A DNA stretch of 64,000 nt from HXMU1420-13 sp024742815 (GTDB lineage: Bacteria > Bacteroidota > Rhodothermia > Balneolales > Balneolaceae): NCBI GenBank assembly GCA_024742815.1, contig JANSXX010000001.1:626191-690190 (forward strand), given 5' to 3'. The notes beneath the pieces were generated by a model. That model ran no database searches and had not been told where the DNA came from. It saw only the letters and a list, made by a program, of their open reading frames with translations. The position numbers and the translations under genes were made by a program. This document shows, one piece after another, positions 34,767 through 42,754 of the stretch (positions within the stretch are counted from its first letter, which is position 1; each line of letters starts with the position of its first letter).

Positions 34767-35255
34767 TCATTTATTAACTTCAATTAGAACAGCATCTAGG
34801 TTATCAAACGCGGCGCTAAGACCTTCTTTCATGCCCATTTCTATAATTTGTTTTAGGTGTTCTTCCGAGGCATATTCAGTTTCAATAGTTACTAGGGTAG
34901 AATTGGCATTTGATTCGAACTGGTTGATAAAGGTAGCGATTGGGAAATCCGGATTGATGTTTCCCTCATCATCGCAAAACGCATCTTCCCCGGCAAAGTC
35001 TTTCTTCTCATTAATTGACACATAGTCGGTTCTTCCAACATGTTTTTCTCCCTCAGGTCCAACCATGGCATAGATTCTATGGCCACCAACTTTAAATTCC
35101 ATATGTGAGGTAACTGATTTCCAAGGTTTCGGTGCCCACCATTGATCAAGCAATTCTGCTTCAGTCCAGGCTCGCCATACCAAATCAAGTTCGGCATCAA
35201 AAGTTCGGGTAACTGTTAAAACATTCTGTTTCGCCGAAAAATGTGTTTTATTCAT
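34767..35255 (-). CDS. SRPBCC/AHSA1-like protein
   Basis: 162 aa, START/AHSA1-type helix-grip fold: VTRTFDAELDLVWRAWTEAELLDQWWAPKPW is the family opening (phenylalanine and tryptophan pattern), followed by GGHRIYAMVGPEGE and the C-terminal helix EEHLKQIIEMGMKEGLSAAFDNLDAVL. Such proteins bind hydrophobic ligands. The gene follows an ArsR regulator by 26 bp on the same strand, the common ArsR-SRPBCC pair, in which the regulator is thought to control its partner. Ligand unknown. Confidence 0.9.
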   Translation of the reverse strand: MNKTHFSAKQNVLTVTRTFDAELDLVWRAWTEAELLDQWWAPKPWKSVTSHMEFKVGGHRIYAMVGPEGEKHVGRTDYVSINEKKDFAGEDAFCDDEGNINPDFPIATFINQFESNANSTLVTIETEYASEEHLKQIIEMGMKEGLSAAFDNLDAVLIEVNK

Positions 35256-35281
35256 GGTTTTTGAATTATGTGCTTAAGTTA

Positions 35282-35599
35282 TTATTGATTTTTCTTTAAA
35301 TCGTTGAATAGGCTATCCAATTGATCGAAACGCTTTTCACAAAGCTTTCGGAATGGCGTTAACCAGTCTTCTAATTCAGCCAATTTCTCCCCTTCTAATT
35401 CGCAAATTCTTTCTCTGCCTTCTTTATGAATGGATATCACACCACATTCATGCAGATACTTTACATGCAACGAAACAGCTTGCCTGCTGATGTCAAATTT
35501 CTCAGCTAGTGAATTCACATTTTGTTTGTCTTCGATTAAAGTCATCAAAATGCTTCTACGGGTGGGATCAGCAATGGCATTAAAAACGTCTCGTCTCAT
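35282..35599 (-). CDS. ArsR-family winged-helix transcriptional regulator
   Basis: 105 aa, all one winged helix-turn-helix: VFNAIADPTRRSILMTLIEDKQNVNSLAEKFDISRQAVSLHVKYLHECGVISIHKEGRERICEL. The metal-binding CxC motif of ArsR/SmtB is absent, so this belongs to the non-metal subgroup paired with SRPBCC proteins. The C-terminal helix LEDWLTPFRKLCEKRFDQLDSLFNDLKK probably dimerises. A perfect inverted repeat 8 bp upstream of the start is its likely own operator. Confidence 0.92.
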   Translation of the reverse strand: MRRDVFNAIADPTRRSILMTLIEDKQNVNSLAEKFDISRQAVSLHVKYLHECGVISIHKEGRERICELEGEKLAELEDWLTPFRKLCEKRFDQLDSLFNDLKKNQ

Positions 35600-35606
35600 T
35601 CAAAAA

Positions 35607-35636
35607 ATATTATGCAAGTTATTTATTGCATAATAT
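35607..35636 (-). promoter_or_regulatory. Putative ArsR operator
   Basis: ATATTATGCAA (35607-35617) and TTGCATAATAT (35626-35636) form a perfect inverted repeat with 11-base arms and an 8-base spacer, ending 8 bp before the ArsR ATG at 35599. The size and position fit autorepression. Confidence 0.7.
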
Positions 35637-35742
35637 AAACGCAAGGACTTACTTGCGCAAATTGTTTTCTACAATTTTCTAATATTGAATGAAATGCAAT
35701 TAGATTGATAGAGTTGTATCACCATTAGCAGGATTGTGCATC

Positions 35743-35769
35743 AAAAAGCACGACAATTTGCCGCGGTAG
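35743..35769 (+). pseudogene. Remnant duplicate of the 3' end of the acyl-CoA carboxylase beta gene
   Basis: Starting at AAA-AAG-CAC, eight codons and a TAG stop repeat the end of the carboxylase gene at 34545-34571 (KKHDNLPR here, KKHDNLPL there). Several of the differences are synonymous, so this derives from protein-coding DNA. The homology continues past the stop into the first terminator arm (to 35790). Nothing upstream of this point resembles the carboxylase. Confidence 0.7.
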
Positions 35770-35812
35770 AACAATCAAACATTGAACTTCGAAGTTCAAT
35801 GTTCGATTGTTC
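35769..35812. repeat. 44-bp near-perfect palindrome, GAACATTGAACTTC family
   Basis: Arms of 22 bases centred between 35790 and 35791 (ACATTGAACTTC | GAAGTTCAATGT at the core) differ at a single position. A partial second pair (TTCAATGTTTGAAGTTCGATTGTT) follows. It may serve as a terminator between the decayed carboxylase end and the convergent thioesterase gene, but the T run is weak. Looser relatives occur near 63510-63550. Confidence 0.8.
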
Positions 35813-35837
35813 AATGTTTGAAGTTCGATTGTTATAC

Positions 35838-36266
35838 CTATTTCCTGTCAACGATAGCTAGGGTACATCGCGAAGTACAGACAAGCTTCCCTCGTTCGTC
35901 GGTGATTTTGGTTTCCCAGACATGAATGGTTCGCCCAATTTGAATGGGGGTAGAAATTGCAGTTACTTTTCCGCCTTCAGCAACTGATCGATGATGATTG
36001 GCATTGATTTCGATGCCAACAGCTGTTTTACCTTCCGGGATATTCGCCCATGCTCCAACCGAACATAACGTTTCTGCTAATGCAACGGATGCTCCTCCAT
36101 GAAGAATTCGAAAAGGTTGAACCGTACGCTCATCAACCGGCATCTCAGCGATCATTTCTTCCTTACCGATTTTCAGGAATTTCATGCCAAGCGTAGAGCC
36201 CATGTCTACTTTTCGTTGCTCAAGGAACCATTTTACTTTTTCTTCGATACTTTTGTCTATCTGCAT
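35838..36266 (-). CDS. Hotdog-fold thioesterase, PaaI/YdiI-like
   Basis: 142 aa, a single hotdog domain: MKFLKIGKEEMIAEMPVDERTVQPFRILHGGASVALAETLCSVGA. The LHGGASVALAE segment holds the conserved Gly-Gly and catalytic Glu/Asp region of the PaaI/4-hydroxybenzoyl-CoA thioesterase group. AVGIEINANHHRSVAEGG and GRTIHVWE complete the fold. Members hydrolyse acyl- or aryl-CoA thioesters. It is divergent from the beta-oxidation operon (104-bp gap) and probably shares its control region, consistent with a role in acyl-CoA balance. Confidence 0.9.
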   Translation of the reverse strand: MQIDKSIEEKVKWFLEQRKVDMGSTLGMKFLKIGKEEMIAEMPVDERTVQPFRILHGGASVALAETLCSVGAWANIPEGKTAVGIEINANHHRSVAEGGKVTAISTPIQIGRTIHVWETKITDERGKLVCTSRCTLAIVDRK

Positions 36267-36276
36267 TTTTTATTTG

Positions 36277-36291
36277 CTTAACACTGTTAAG
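36277..36291. promoter_or_regulatory. Candidate operator between thioesterase and beta-oxidation operon
   Basis: CTTAACA-C-TGTTAAG is a perfect 15-bp inverted repeat lying 11 bp upstream of the thioesterase start and 80 bp upstream of the ligase start, in their shared divergent promoter gap. A similar TTAACA-G-TGTTAA is at 54510-54522 and a looser TTAACA-CAC-TGTTAA at 43237-43251. It could be a site for a TetR/GntR-type fatty-acid regulator, which is not encoded here. Confidence 0.4.
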
Positions 36292-36370
36292 TTGTGTAAT
36301 TATTTGTTGGAACCGCTTTCTTATGTACATTCGGCAATAGCCAGATTCGTAAACCTAACGTTATGAAAGT

Positions 36371-38176
36371 ATGAAATATGAACCAGCTGTAGTACCAATA
36401 TTAATAGACCAGTGTTTAAATAAAAACAAACTGGGTATTGCCGCTGCTGTAAAGCGTAATGGCGAGTGGAAAGAAACTCCTGTAGATGAGTTTCGGAAAA
36501 AAGTAAAAAACCTTGCGCTTGGGTTATATCAGCTCGGCGTGAGAAAAGGAGATCGGGTATCCATCCACTCAGAAAATTCAACAGAATGGCTAATTTGTGA
36601 TCAAGCCGTACTCTCGATTGGAGCTGTTAACGTAGCCATTTACACTACACAGCCTGCGGATCAAATCACTTATATCCTCGAAAATTCTGAAGCGAAAGTA
36701 CACATTGTCTCAAATGATGAACTTTTTGGAGAAACAAAACCTCTGATCAAAGAAATTAAAACGGTTACATCTATAATCTCCATTTTGCCATCTAAGCACG
36801 AAAAACTGTTGAGTTTTGAGGGTGTGATGGCACAAGGTGAAGCGCTGGATAAGGAGCAACCAGCATTATTTGATGAACTCAGAAATGCCATCGAACCGGA
36901 AGACCTTGCTAATATCAATTATACATCAGGGACAACCGGTGTACCGAAAGGAGTGATGTTGACGCATATGAATCTAGCATCAAATACGATCGCTTCTGCA
37001 ATGAGAATGCCTTTCGATACGTCCAAAATTGAACATCCAAAAGTACTTTCATACTTGCCGCTAGCGCACATGCTCGAACGTATTGCCTCGTATTTGTACA
37101 TCCACGAAGGGGCATCGGTGTATTATGTAGAAGATATCAACGAGTTTAAGTCGGATTTAGTGACTATTAAGCCTATTTACTTTGCTACCGTACCAAGATT
37201 ACTAGAGAAAATAATGACGGGTCTAAAGGTTCGTGGTCAGGAATTAACCGGATTGAAAAAGAACATTTACTATTGGGCTATACATTTCGCCGAGCAGTAC
37301 GATCCGGAGAATCCACCATCAGGTTTTGATGCCATTCGCTCGAAAATTGCAGACAAAATGGTGTATTCAAAAATCAGAGATGGCATGGGAGGAAATCTCA
37401 TTGGTACCACAGTAGGTGGTGCTGCACTCGCTCCCAACGTGATGCGCTTTTTTAATGGAATCGGGTTTAAAGTTGGCATGGGATATGGGTTAACCGAAAC
37501 CTCACCGGTGATGACATCAAGTCTACCCGATCAAATCAGAATTGGTTCGGCTGGTGTGCCTTTAGTTGATGTAGAAATTCGAATCGCTGAAGATGGCGAG
37601 ATTCAAACCATCGGGCCAAATGTGATGAAAGGCTATTATAAACTTCCCGAAAAAACAGCCGAGGTTATGACTGATGATGGCTGGTTTTGCACCGGCGATA
37701 TTGGCCATATCGATGATGAAGGATGGTTATTTATCACTGATCGAAAAAAATCGATGTTTAAGTTGTCGACAGGTAAGTATGTAGCCCCTCAACCAATCGA
37801 AAATGCACTTATGAATAGCGGGTTTATTGATCAAGCCTTAGTAATTGGTGATCAACAAAAATTCTGTGCAGCACTTATTGTACCGGATTGGACGAACATT
37901 AAAAAGCGATTCGATCAAAAAGAACTAAGCTACAACGAGAACGAATTAGTAACAGACGAGCGCGTAATTACAAAACTTCAACGCGAAGTGGATAAGGTAA
38001 ATCGGAAGCTGCCACACTGGGAAAAGGTGAAGAAGTTTATCCTCATAAAAGACGCCTTCACCATCGAAAAAGGGGAGCTTACCCCAAAAATGAGTATCCG
38101 AAGGTCTGTGGTAAAAAATAACTTTAAAGAAGAAATATCCGGCTTATATGCCGATACCAATTCATCAGCACTATGA
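36371..38176 (+). CDS. Long-chain fatty acyl-CoA ligase (AMP-forming)
   Basis: 601 aa, ANL superfamily, FadD15-like length class. It activates fatty acids to acyl-CoA through an acyl-adenylate. Visible motifs: P-loop INYTSGTTGVPKGVMLTH (A3), LPLAHMLERI, GMGYGLTETSPVMTS (A5), GWFCTGDIGHIDDEGWLFITDRKKSMFKLSTGKYVAPQPIE (A7/A8, with the hinge Asp) and the C-terminal TPKMSIRR with the catalytic Lys. The ATG at 36371 has no strong ribosome-binding site. It is the first gene of a four-gene operon: its stop overlaps the next start by 4 bp (ATGA). Confidence 0.93.
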   Translation: MKYEPAVVPILIDQCLNKNKLGIAAAVKRNGEWKETPVDEFRKKVKNLALGLYQLGVRKGDRVSIHSENSTEWLICDQAVLSIGAVNVAIYTTQPADQITYILENSEAKVHIVSNDELFGETKPLIKEIKTVTSIISILPSKHEKLLSFEGVMAQGEALDKEQPALFDELRNAIEPEDLANINYTSGTTGVPKGVMLTHMNLASNTIASAMRMPFDTSKIEHPKVLSYLPLAHMLERIASYLYIHEGASVYYVEDINEFKSDLVTIKPIYFATVPRLLEKIMTGLKVRGQELTGLKKNIYYWAIHFAEQYDPENPPSGFDAIRSKIADKMVYSKIRDGMGGNLIGTTVGGAALAPNVMRFFNGIGFKVGMGYGLTETSPVMTSSLPDQIRIGSAGVPLVDVEIRIAEDGEIQTIGPNVMKGYYKLPEKTAEVMTDDGWFCTGDIGHIDDEGWLFITDRKKSMFKLSTGKYVAPQPIENALMNSGFIDQALVIGDQQKFCAALIVPDWTNIKKRFDQKELSYNENELVTDERVITKLQREVDKVNRKLPHWEKVKKFILIKDAFTIEKGELTPKMSIRRSVVKNNFKEEISGLYADTNSSAL

Positions 38177-40527
38177 AATCACATCGAAAAATTCGAAAAG
38201 TAGCCGTACTTGGAAGTGGAGTTATGGGGAGTCAAATCGCTGCCCATTGCGTAAATGCAGGCCTTGAAGTGCTACTCTTGGATTTGAAGAATGAGGATTC
38301 AAAGAATCCCAATAGTATTGCTGATGACAACGTGAAAAAACTCCTTAAAATGAAACCGGCGCCGTTGGCGGATCCATCACTGGCTTCACAAATAAAAACC
38401 GGGAATTTTGAGGATAATCTCGCCGATTTATCATCTTATGATTGGATTTGCGAAGTGGTAGTGGAGCGGATGGATATCAAGCAGGAGCTTTTATCAAAGA
38501 TTGATGCAGTTCGTTCAGATTCGGCCATTGTGAGTAGCAATACTTCCGGACTCCCCATTCAGGAGATTAGTAAAAACTGTTCAGATAATTTTAAAACTCA
38601 TTTTTTAGGGACTCATTTCTTTAATCCCCCAAGATACATGCATTTGTTGGAGTTGATTCCCATTGAGGAAACTTCTGATCAGACTCTGAGCACCATGCGT
38701 CTGTTTTTTGATGAGATTCTTGGAAAAGGAGTAGTTACTTGTAAAGACACCCCGAATTTTATTGCGAATAGAATTGGTGTGTATTCGATGGCTAGTCTGC
38801 TTCCACATTTTTTTGGAGGTGATTTTCGAGCCGAAGAAATTGACGCCATGTGTGGCACACTCACCGGTTATTCAAAAGCAGCATCCTTTAGAACAGCCGA
38901 CTTGGCCGGGTTGGATGTATTGCATCATGTAGCGAATAATATTTACCCATCCATCCCTAACGATGAACAAAGAGAAGTGTTTAAGCTACCTGCAGGTTTT
39001 GGAAAAATGGTAGAACAAGGTCGGGTTGGTAATAAGGCAGGAGAAGGTTTTTATAAGAAAGTTCAAACCAAAAATGGCAGAGAGTTTCATGTAATAAATC
39101 CAACGACTTTCGAATATGAGCCTCAAACAGAATTAAAATCTGAGATTATCAAAGAGGCAAAGAAAATTACTGATTCAAAGGAAAGGCTTAAGTTTTTGGT
39201 AGAATCTGATTCTGAAGAAGGGAATTTCATTTGGCAGGTTCAGCGTGATTTATTGTTATATGCCGCCAATCGGGTTCCTGAAATATCCGACTCGATCGAA
39301 GCCATTGATCGGGCTATGAAATGGGGTTTTAATTGGGAATTAGGTCCCTTTGAGCGTTGGGATGCACTTGGTTTACACTATGTTGTAGATCGTGCAAAAC
39401 ATGATGGATTTGAGGTTCCTGCGCTTATTTCTCAAATGCTCGATGACGGTTTTGATAGGTTCTACCAAAACCAAACAGTATATGACCCAACCGAAAAGAG
39501 TTATACAAAAGCTTCATCAAGGTCGGTTAAGGATATATCCAAAAGTGCTATTTTACTTAATAATCGAGTTGTGACAGCCACAAAATCATCGGCAATTATC
39601 GATTTAGGTGATGGCATTGCTCAATTTGAGTTTAGAACTAAGAATGCAACCTTGAATAGTGAATTGGTAAACGATCTCGAATCTTGTCTTTCTCATGTAA
39701 AAGACCATTTCGATGGTTTAGTGTTATCTCATTGGGGTGATAATTTTGCCTACGGCGCCGATTTGATGGAAGTAATCACCTTCTATAAAAATGGGCAAAC
39801 TGAAAAAGTTTATGACACAGTAAACAACTTTCAGCGAACCGCTGTGGCTTTGCGTTATGCACCATTTCCCGTTGTGGCTGCTCCATTTGGGATGACTTTA
39901 GGCGGAGGTGCAGAATTTGTTCTGTATTCCGATAAAGTTGTGGCTCATCATGAATTATACATGGGGTTAGTTGAAGTTGGTGTTGGATTAATTCCTGCCG
40001 GTGGAGGAACTACAGAACTACTTCGAAGAGCAATGACGAATCTGCCTGAAGATGCCGATCCACTGCCTTTTGTTAGAGAAGTATTTAAAACTATCGGATT
40101 AGCTAAAGTTTCGGATTCAGCATTGAAAGCTAAAAAAATGGGACTGATTCCGAGTGACTCAGTGATCGTAATGAATCGGAATAATCTTCTTGAAACGGCA
40201 AAGCAGGAAGCTAAAACATTGGCTGAATCAGGATACACTCCACCTGCAAAATCAAATATTAAAGTATTAGGAAAAAAAGCAGAAAGTGTAATGAAAATTA
40301 TGCTTTATGTGATGAATGAAGCGGGGCATGCAACCGACTACGATAAAGTAGTTGCTCAACGAGTTGCTCATGTACTATCAGGTGGAAATGTATCTGAACC
40401 ACAGGAAGTTAGTGAGGATTTTCTACTCAAACTCGAAAGAGAAGCCATTTTTGAGTGCTTGCATGATGAGCGAACACAAGCACGCATCGAGCACATGCTT
40501 AAAACCGGTAAACCACTAAGAAATTAA
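38173..40527 (+). CDS. Multifunctional 3-hydroxyacyl-CoA dehydrogenase / enoyl-CoA hydratase (FadN/FadB-like)
   Basis: 784 aa. The N-terminal 3-hydroxyacyl-CoA dehydrogenase has a Rossmann motif VAVLGSGVMGSQIAAHC (about 9-25), catalytic-region SNTSGLPI, and HFLGTHFFNPPRYMHLLELIP; a dehydrogenase C-terminal domain follows (GNKAGEGFYKK). The crotonase-like hydratase module is at the C-terminus (about 480-720: FPVVAAPFGMTLGGGAEFVLYSD and GLIPAGGGTTELLRR). Dehydrogenase-first order is the FadN-type arrangement, the reverse of E. coli FadB. It catalyses the two middle steps of beta-oxidation. Overlaps the ligase gene by 4 bp and precedes the thiolase by 2 bp, so it is tightly coupled. Confidence 0.93.
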   Translation: MKSHRKIRKVAVLGSGVMGSQIAAHCVNAGLEVLLLDLKNEDSKNPNSIADDNVKKLLKMKPAPLADPSLASQIKTGNFEDNLADLSSYDWICEVVVERMDIKQELLSKIDAVRSDSAIVSSNTSGLPIQEISKNCSDNFKTHFLGTHFFNPPRYMHLLELIPIEETSDQTLSTMRLFFDEILGKGVVTCKDTPNFIANRIGVYSMASLLPHFFGGDFRAEEIDAMCGTLTGYSKAASFRTADLAGLDVLHHVANNIYPSIPNDEQREVFKLPAGFGKMVEQGRVGNKAGEGFYKKVQTKNGREFHVINPTTFEYEPQTELKSEIIKEAKKITDSKERLKFLVESDSEEGNFIWQVQRDLLLYAANRVPEISDSIEAIDRAMKWGFNWELGPFERWDALGLHYVVDRAKHDGFEVPALISQMLDDGFDRFYQNQTVYDPTEKSYTKASSRSVKDISKSAILLNNRVVTATKSSAIIDLGDGIAQFEFRTKNATLNSELVNDLESCLSHVKDHFDGLVLSHWGDNFAYGADLMEVITFYKNGQTEKVYDTVNNFQRTAVALRYAPFPVVAAPFGMTLGGGAEFVLYSDKVVAHHELYMGLVEVGVGLIPAGGGTTELLRRAMTNLPEDADPLPFVREVFKTIGLAKVSDSALKAKKMGLIPSDSVIVMNRNNLLETAKQEAKTLAESGYTPPAKSNIKVLGKKAESVMKIMLYVMNEAGHATDYDKVVAQRVAHVLSGGNVSEPQEVSEDFLLKLEREAIFECLHDERTQARIEHMLKTGKPLRN

Positions 40528-40529
40528 CC

Positions 40530-41714
40530 ATGAGAGAAGCTTATATAATCGATGCAGTTCGAACTCCTTGCGGTAAAGCTAATAAGGGATCACTGCGATT
40601 TACCTACCCGGATACGCTGGGCGCAACGGTAGTAAAGGATCTATTGGCAAGAAATAATACTGTTGATCCTGAAGCAATAGACGATGTAATTATGGGATGT
40701 GCTTTTCCGGAAGCTTCTCAGGGTTTAAATATAGCCCGACAAATTGCTTTACTAGGCGGGTTGCCGGATTCGGTTCCGGGAATGACCATCAATAGATTCT
40801 GCTCTTCAGGTTTGCAGACCATTGCATTAGCCGCTGAGCGAATTTTGGTTGGTGGAGCTGAGGCCATCGTTGCAGGTGGAGTAGAAAGTATGAGTATGGT
40901 GCCGATGGGAGGATTATCATTTCAACCAAACCCTGTGATCGCTGATCAACGACCCGAAATATACATTAGCATGGGACTTACAGCCGAGAATGTAGCTTCG
41001 AAATATAAGATCAGTCGTGAAGATCAGGACGAATTTGCTTATCAAAGTCATCAAAAAGCAATTAATGCGTGGCAGAATGAGCGCTTTAAATCTCAAATTA
41101 CAAAGGTGAAAGTAGTTGAGCAGCTCATTACCACGGATGGTGAAATTATTGAGAAAAGTAAGCAATTCGATCAGGATGAAGGTCCACGAGCAGACACATC
41201 TGTAGAAGTTCTTGCCAAATTACGACCTGTATTTAAACAAAACGGAAGTGTAACGGCCGGAAACTCATCCCAAATGAATGATGCAGCAGCGGCGGTTTTG
41301 GTGGTTTCAGGCGATTTCTTAAAGGAACACAATCTCGAACCAATAGCACGGTATGTTTCTTTTCAAACCGCAGGAGTTGCTCCTGAGCTTATGGGCATTG
41401 GACCCGTTGAAGCTATTCCAAAGGCATTAAATCAAGCTGGATTAGAGCAAAAAAGAATTGATTTAATAGAGCTGAATGAAGCATTTGCAGCCCAATCACT
41501 CGCGGTAATCAGAGAGTTAGAATTGGATGAATCAATGGTGAACGTAAATGGTGGAGCTATTGCAATGGGACATCCACTTGGGTGTACCGGAGCAAAATTG
41601 ACCACACAGATTCTACACGAATTGATCGCCCAAAAGAAAAAATACGGAATGGTTACCATGTGTATTGGTGGTGGAATGGGCGCCGCCGGAATATTCGAAA
41701 ATTTAAAAAACTAA
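40530..41714 (+). CDS. fadA: Acetyl-CoA acyltransferase (thiolase, FadA-like)
   Basis: 394 aa, usual for a thiolase, the last step of the beta-oxidation cycle. Active-site residues: nucleophilic Cys in INRFCSSGLQTIALAAERI (about residue 90), His in GGAIAMGHPLGCTGAKL (about 350) and the second Cys in VTMCIGGGMGAAGIFE (about 380). The ending GGGMGAAGIFE is a family signature. Its position directly after the hydratase/dehydrogenase gene fits the degradative FadA role rather than the biosynthetic PhaA/AtoB role. It is separated by 2 bp from each neighbour. Confidence 0.95.
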   Translation: MREAYIIDAVRTPCGKANKGSLRFTYPDTLGATVVKDLLARNNTVDPEAIDDVIMGCAFPEASQGLNIARQIALLGGLPDSVPGMTINRFCSSGLQTIALAAERILVGGAEAIVAGGVESMSMVPMGGLSFQPNPVIADQRPEIYISMGLTAENVASKYKISREDQDEFAYQSHQKAINAWQNERFKSQITKVKVVEQLITTDGEIIEKSKQFDQDEGPRADTSVEVLAKLRPVFKQNGSVTAGNSSQMNDAAAAVLVVSGDFLKEHNLEPIARYVSFQTAGVAPELMGIGPVEAIPKALNQAGLEQKRIDLIELNEAFAAQSLAVIRELELDESMVNVNGGAIAMGHPLGCTGAKLTTQILHELIAQKKKYGMVTMCIGGGMGAAGIFENLKN

Positions 41715-41716
41715 CT

Positions 41717-42571
41717 ATGTTTACAGCCGACACTATGAAAGGTAAAACCATTCTGATTACGGGTGGGGGAAGCGGTTTAGGTTTAGCAATGGCAAAAGGA
41801 TTGTGTAGTGCCGGCGCTGATATTGTAATCTGTGGTAGAACTCTTGAAAAGCTTGAAAAAGCTTCAATAGAAATCGGGGAACAGCGCGAAGATGCTTTAG
41901 TCAAGTTTTACTCTGTGGATGTTCGAGATCACGAGCAGGTTGACCAAATGTTCAATTCGATAAAGAATGAGATTGGGTCGCTGGATGGTTTAATTAATAA
42001 TGCTGCGGGCAACTTCTTGTCGGCGTCTGAGGATTTATCACCTGGTGGGTTTAAAGCCATTGTTGATATTGTTTTGCATGGAACTTTTAATTGTACGCAT
42101 GCTTTTGGCAATTATCTGATTGAAAAAAAACAGGCCGGTAGTATTCTAAATATTGTTACCACTTATGCCGAGCATGGTTCAGCTTTTGTGCTACCTTCAG
42201 CTTGTGCTAAAGCCGGAGTGCTCGCCATGACAAAATCATTGGCTTATGAATGGGCAGAATATAATATCAGGGTAAATGCAATTGCTCCCGGTCCATTTCC
42301 AACAAAAGGTGCTTGGGCAAGATTGGTCCCTGATTCTATGCTGGAAAAAATGATGATCAAACAAAATCCATCAAAGCGGTTAGGTGATCATCAGGAATTA
42401 GCCAATTTGGCGGTATTCCTGATGTCTGACCTCGCACCTTATATTACAGGTGAATCTGTGGTTATTGATGGCGGGGAAAGCCTAAAAGCCGGGCAGTTCA
42501 ATTTTGTTACCGATATGATGTCGCGAAAAAAACTGAAGATGGCATTTAAGGCGATGAAGCCAAAAAAGTGA
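41717..42571 (+). CDS. SDR-type 2,4-dienoyl-CoA reductase (putative)
   Basis: 284 aa from the ATG at 41717, two bases after the thiolase stop; the frame is open further upstream but only within the thiolase gene. The SDR Rossmann motif TGGGSGLG (about 15-22), NNAAGN (94-99) and a PG motif (NAIAPGPFPTKGAW) are present. The usual YxxxK is absent. Instead Tyr150, Ser161 and Lys165 sit with the same spacing (11 and 4) as Tyr199, Ser210 and Lys214 of the mammalian mitochondrial 2,4-dienoyl-CoA reductase. With the operon context this supports a role in degrading unsaturated fatty acids. It probably uses NADPH (CGRTLEKLE after strand 2). Confidence 0.85.
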   Translation: MFTADTMKGKTILITGGGSGLGLAMAKGLCSAGADIVICGRTLEKLEKASIEIGEQREDALVKFYSVDVRDHEQVDQMFNSIKNEIGSLDGLINNAAGNFLSASEDLSPGGFKAIVDIVLHGTFNCTHAFGNYLIEKKQAGSILNIVTTYAEHGSAFVLPSACAKAGVLAMTKSLAYEWAEYNIRVNAIAPGPFPTKGAWARLVPDSMLEKMMIKQNPSKRLGDHQELANLAVFLMSDLAPYITGESVVIDGGESLKAGQFNFVTDMMSRKKLKMAFKAMKPKK

Positions 42572-42727
42572 TTATCCGAGTAGGATTGATGTAAGAATTA
42601 CTGCACCTATTACTGTTAAGTAGAATATATCAGTTTGTACATCTGGTCGATGTAGATGTAAGTAATGCTTATTTATAGTGTGTTCGAGTCCAAGTTTATA
42701 ATACTTGTTATATATACCTGTTTTCAT
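42572..42727 (-). CDS. 51-aa single-helix small membrane protein
   Basis: Read directly from the DNA: ATG at 42727 preceded by a strong ribosome-binding site (GGAGGTAATT), stop TAA at 42572-42574. The product has a basic/aromatic N-terminus (MKTGIYNKYYKLGLEHTINK), a His-rich middle (HYLHLHRPD) and one C-terminal membrane helix (FYLTVIGAVILTSILLG). Its stop abuts the dienoyl-CoA reductase stop from the other strand. It lies 27 bp after the secreted-protein gene upstream and is probably co-transcribed with it. No family recognised; the ribosome-binding site is the best evidence that it is real. Confidence 0.65.
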   Translation of the reverse strand: MKTGIYNKYYKLGLEHTINKHYLHLHRPDVQTDIFYLTVIGAVILTSILLG

Positions 42728-42754
42728 AATTACCTCCAGGTTACTCTCTAAAGC

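Noticed and set aside
41582..41716. N-terminal extension of the dienoyl-CoA reductase
   Set aside because: The extra residues lie within the thiolase gene and lack homology to SDR proteins; the ATG at 41717 directly follows the thiolase stop.
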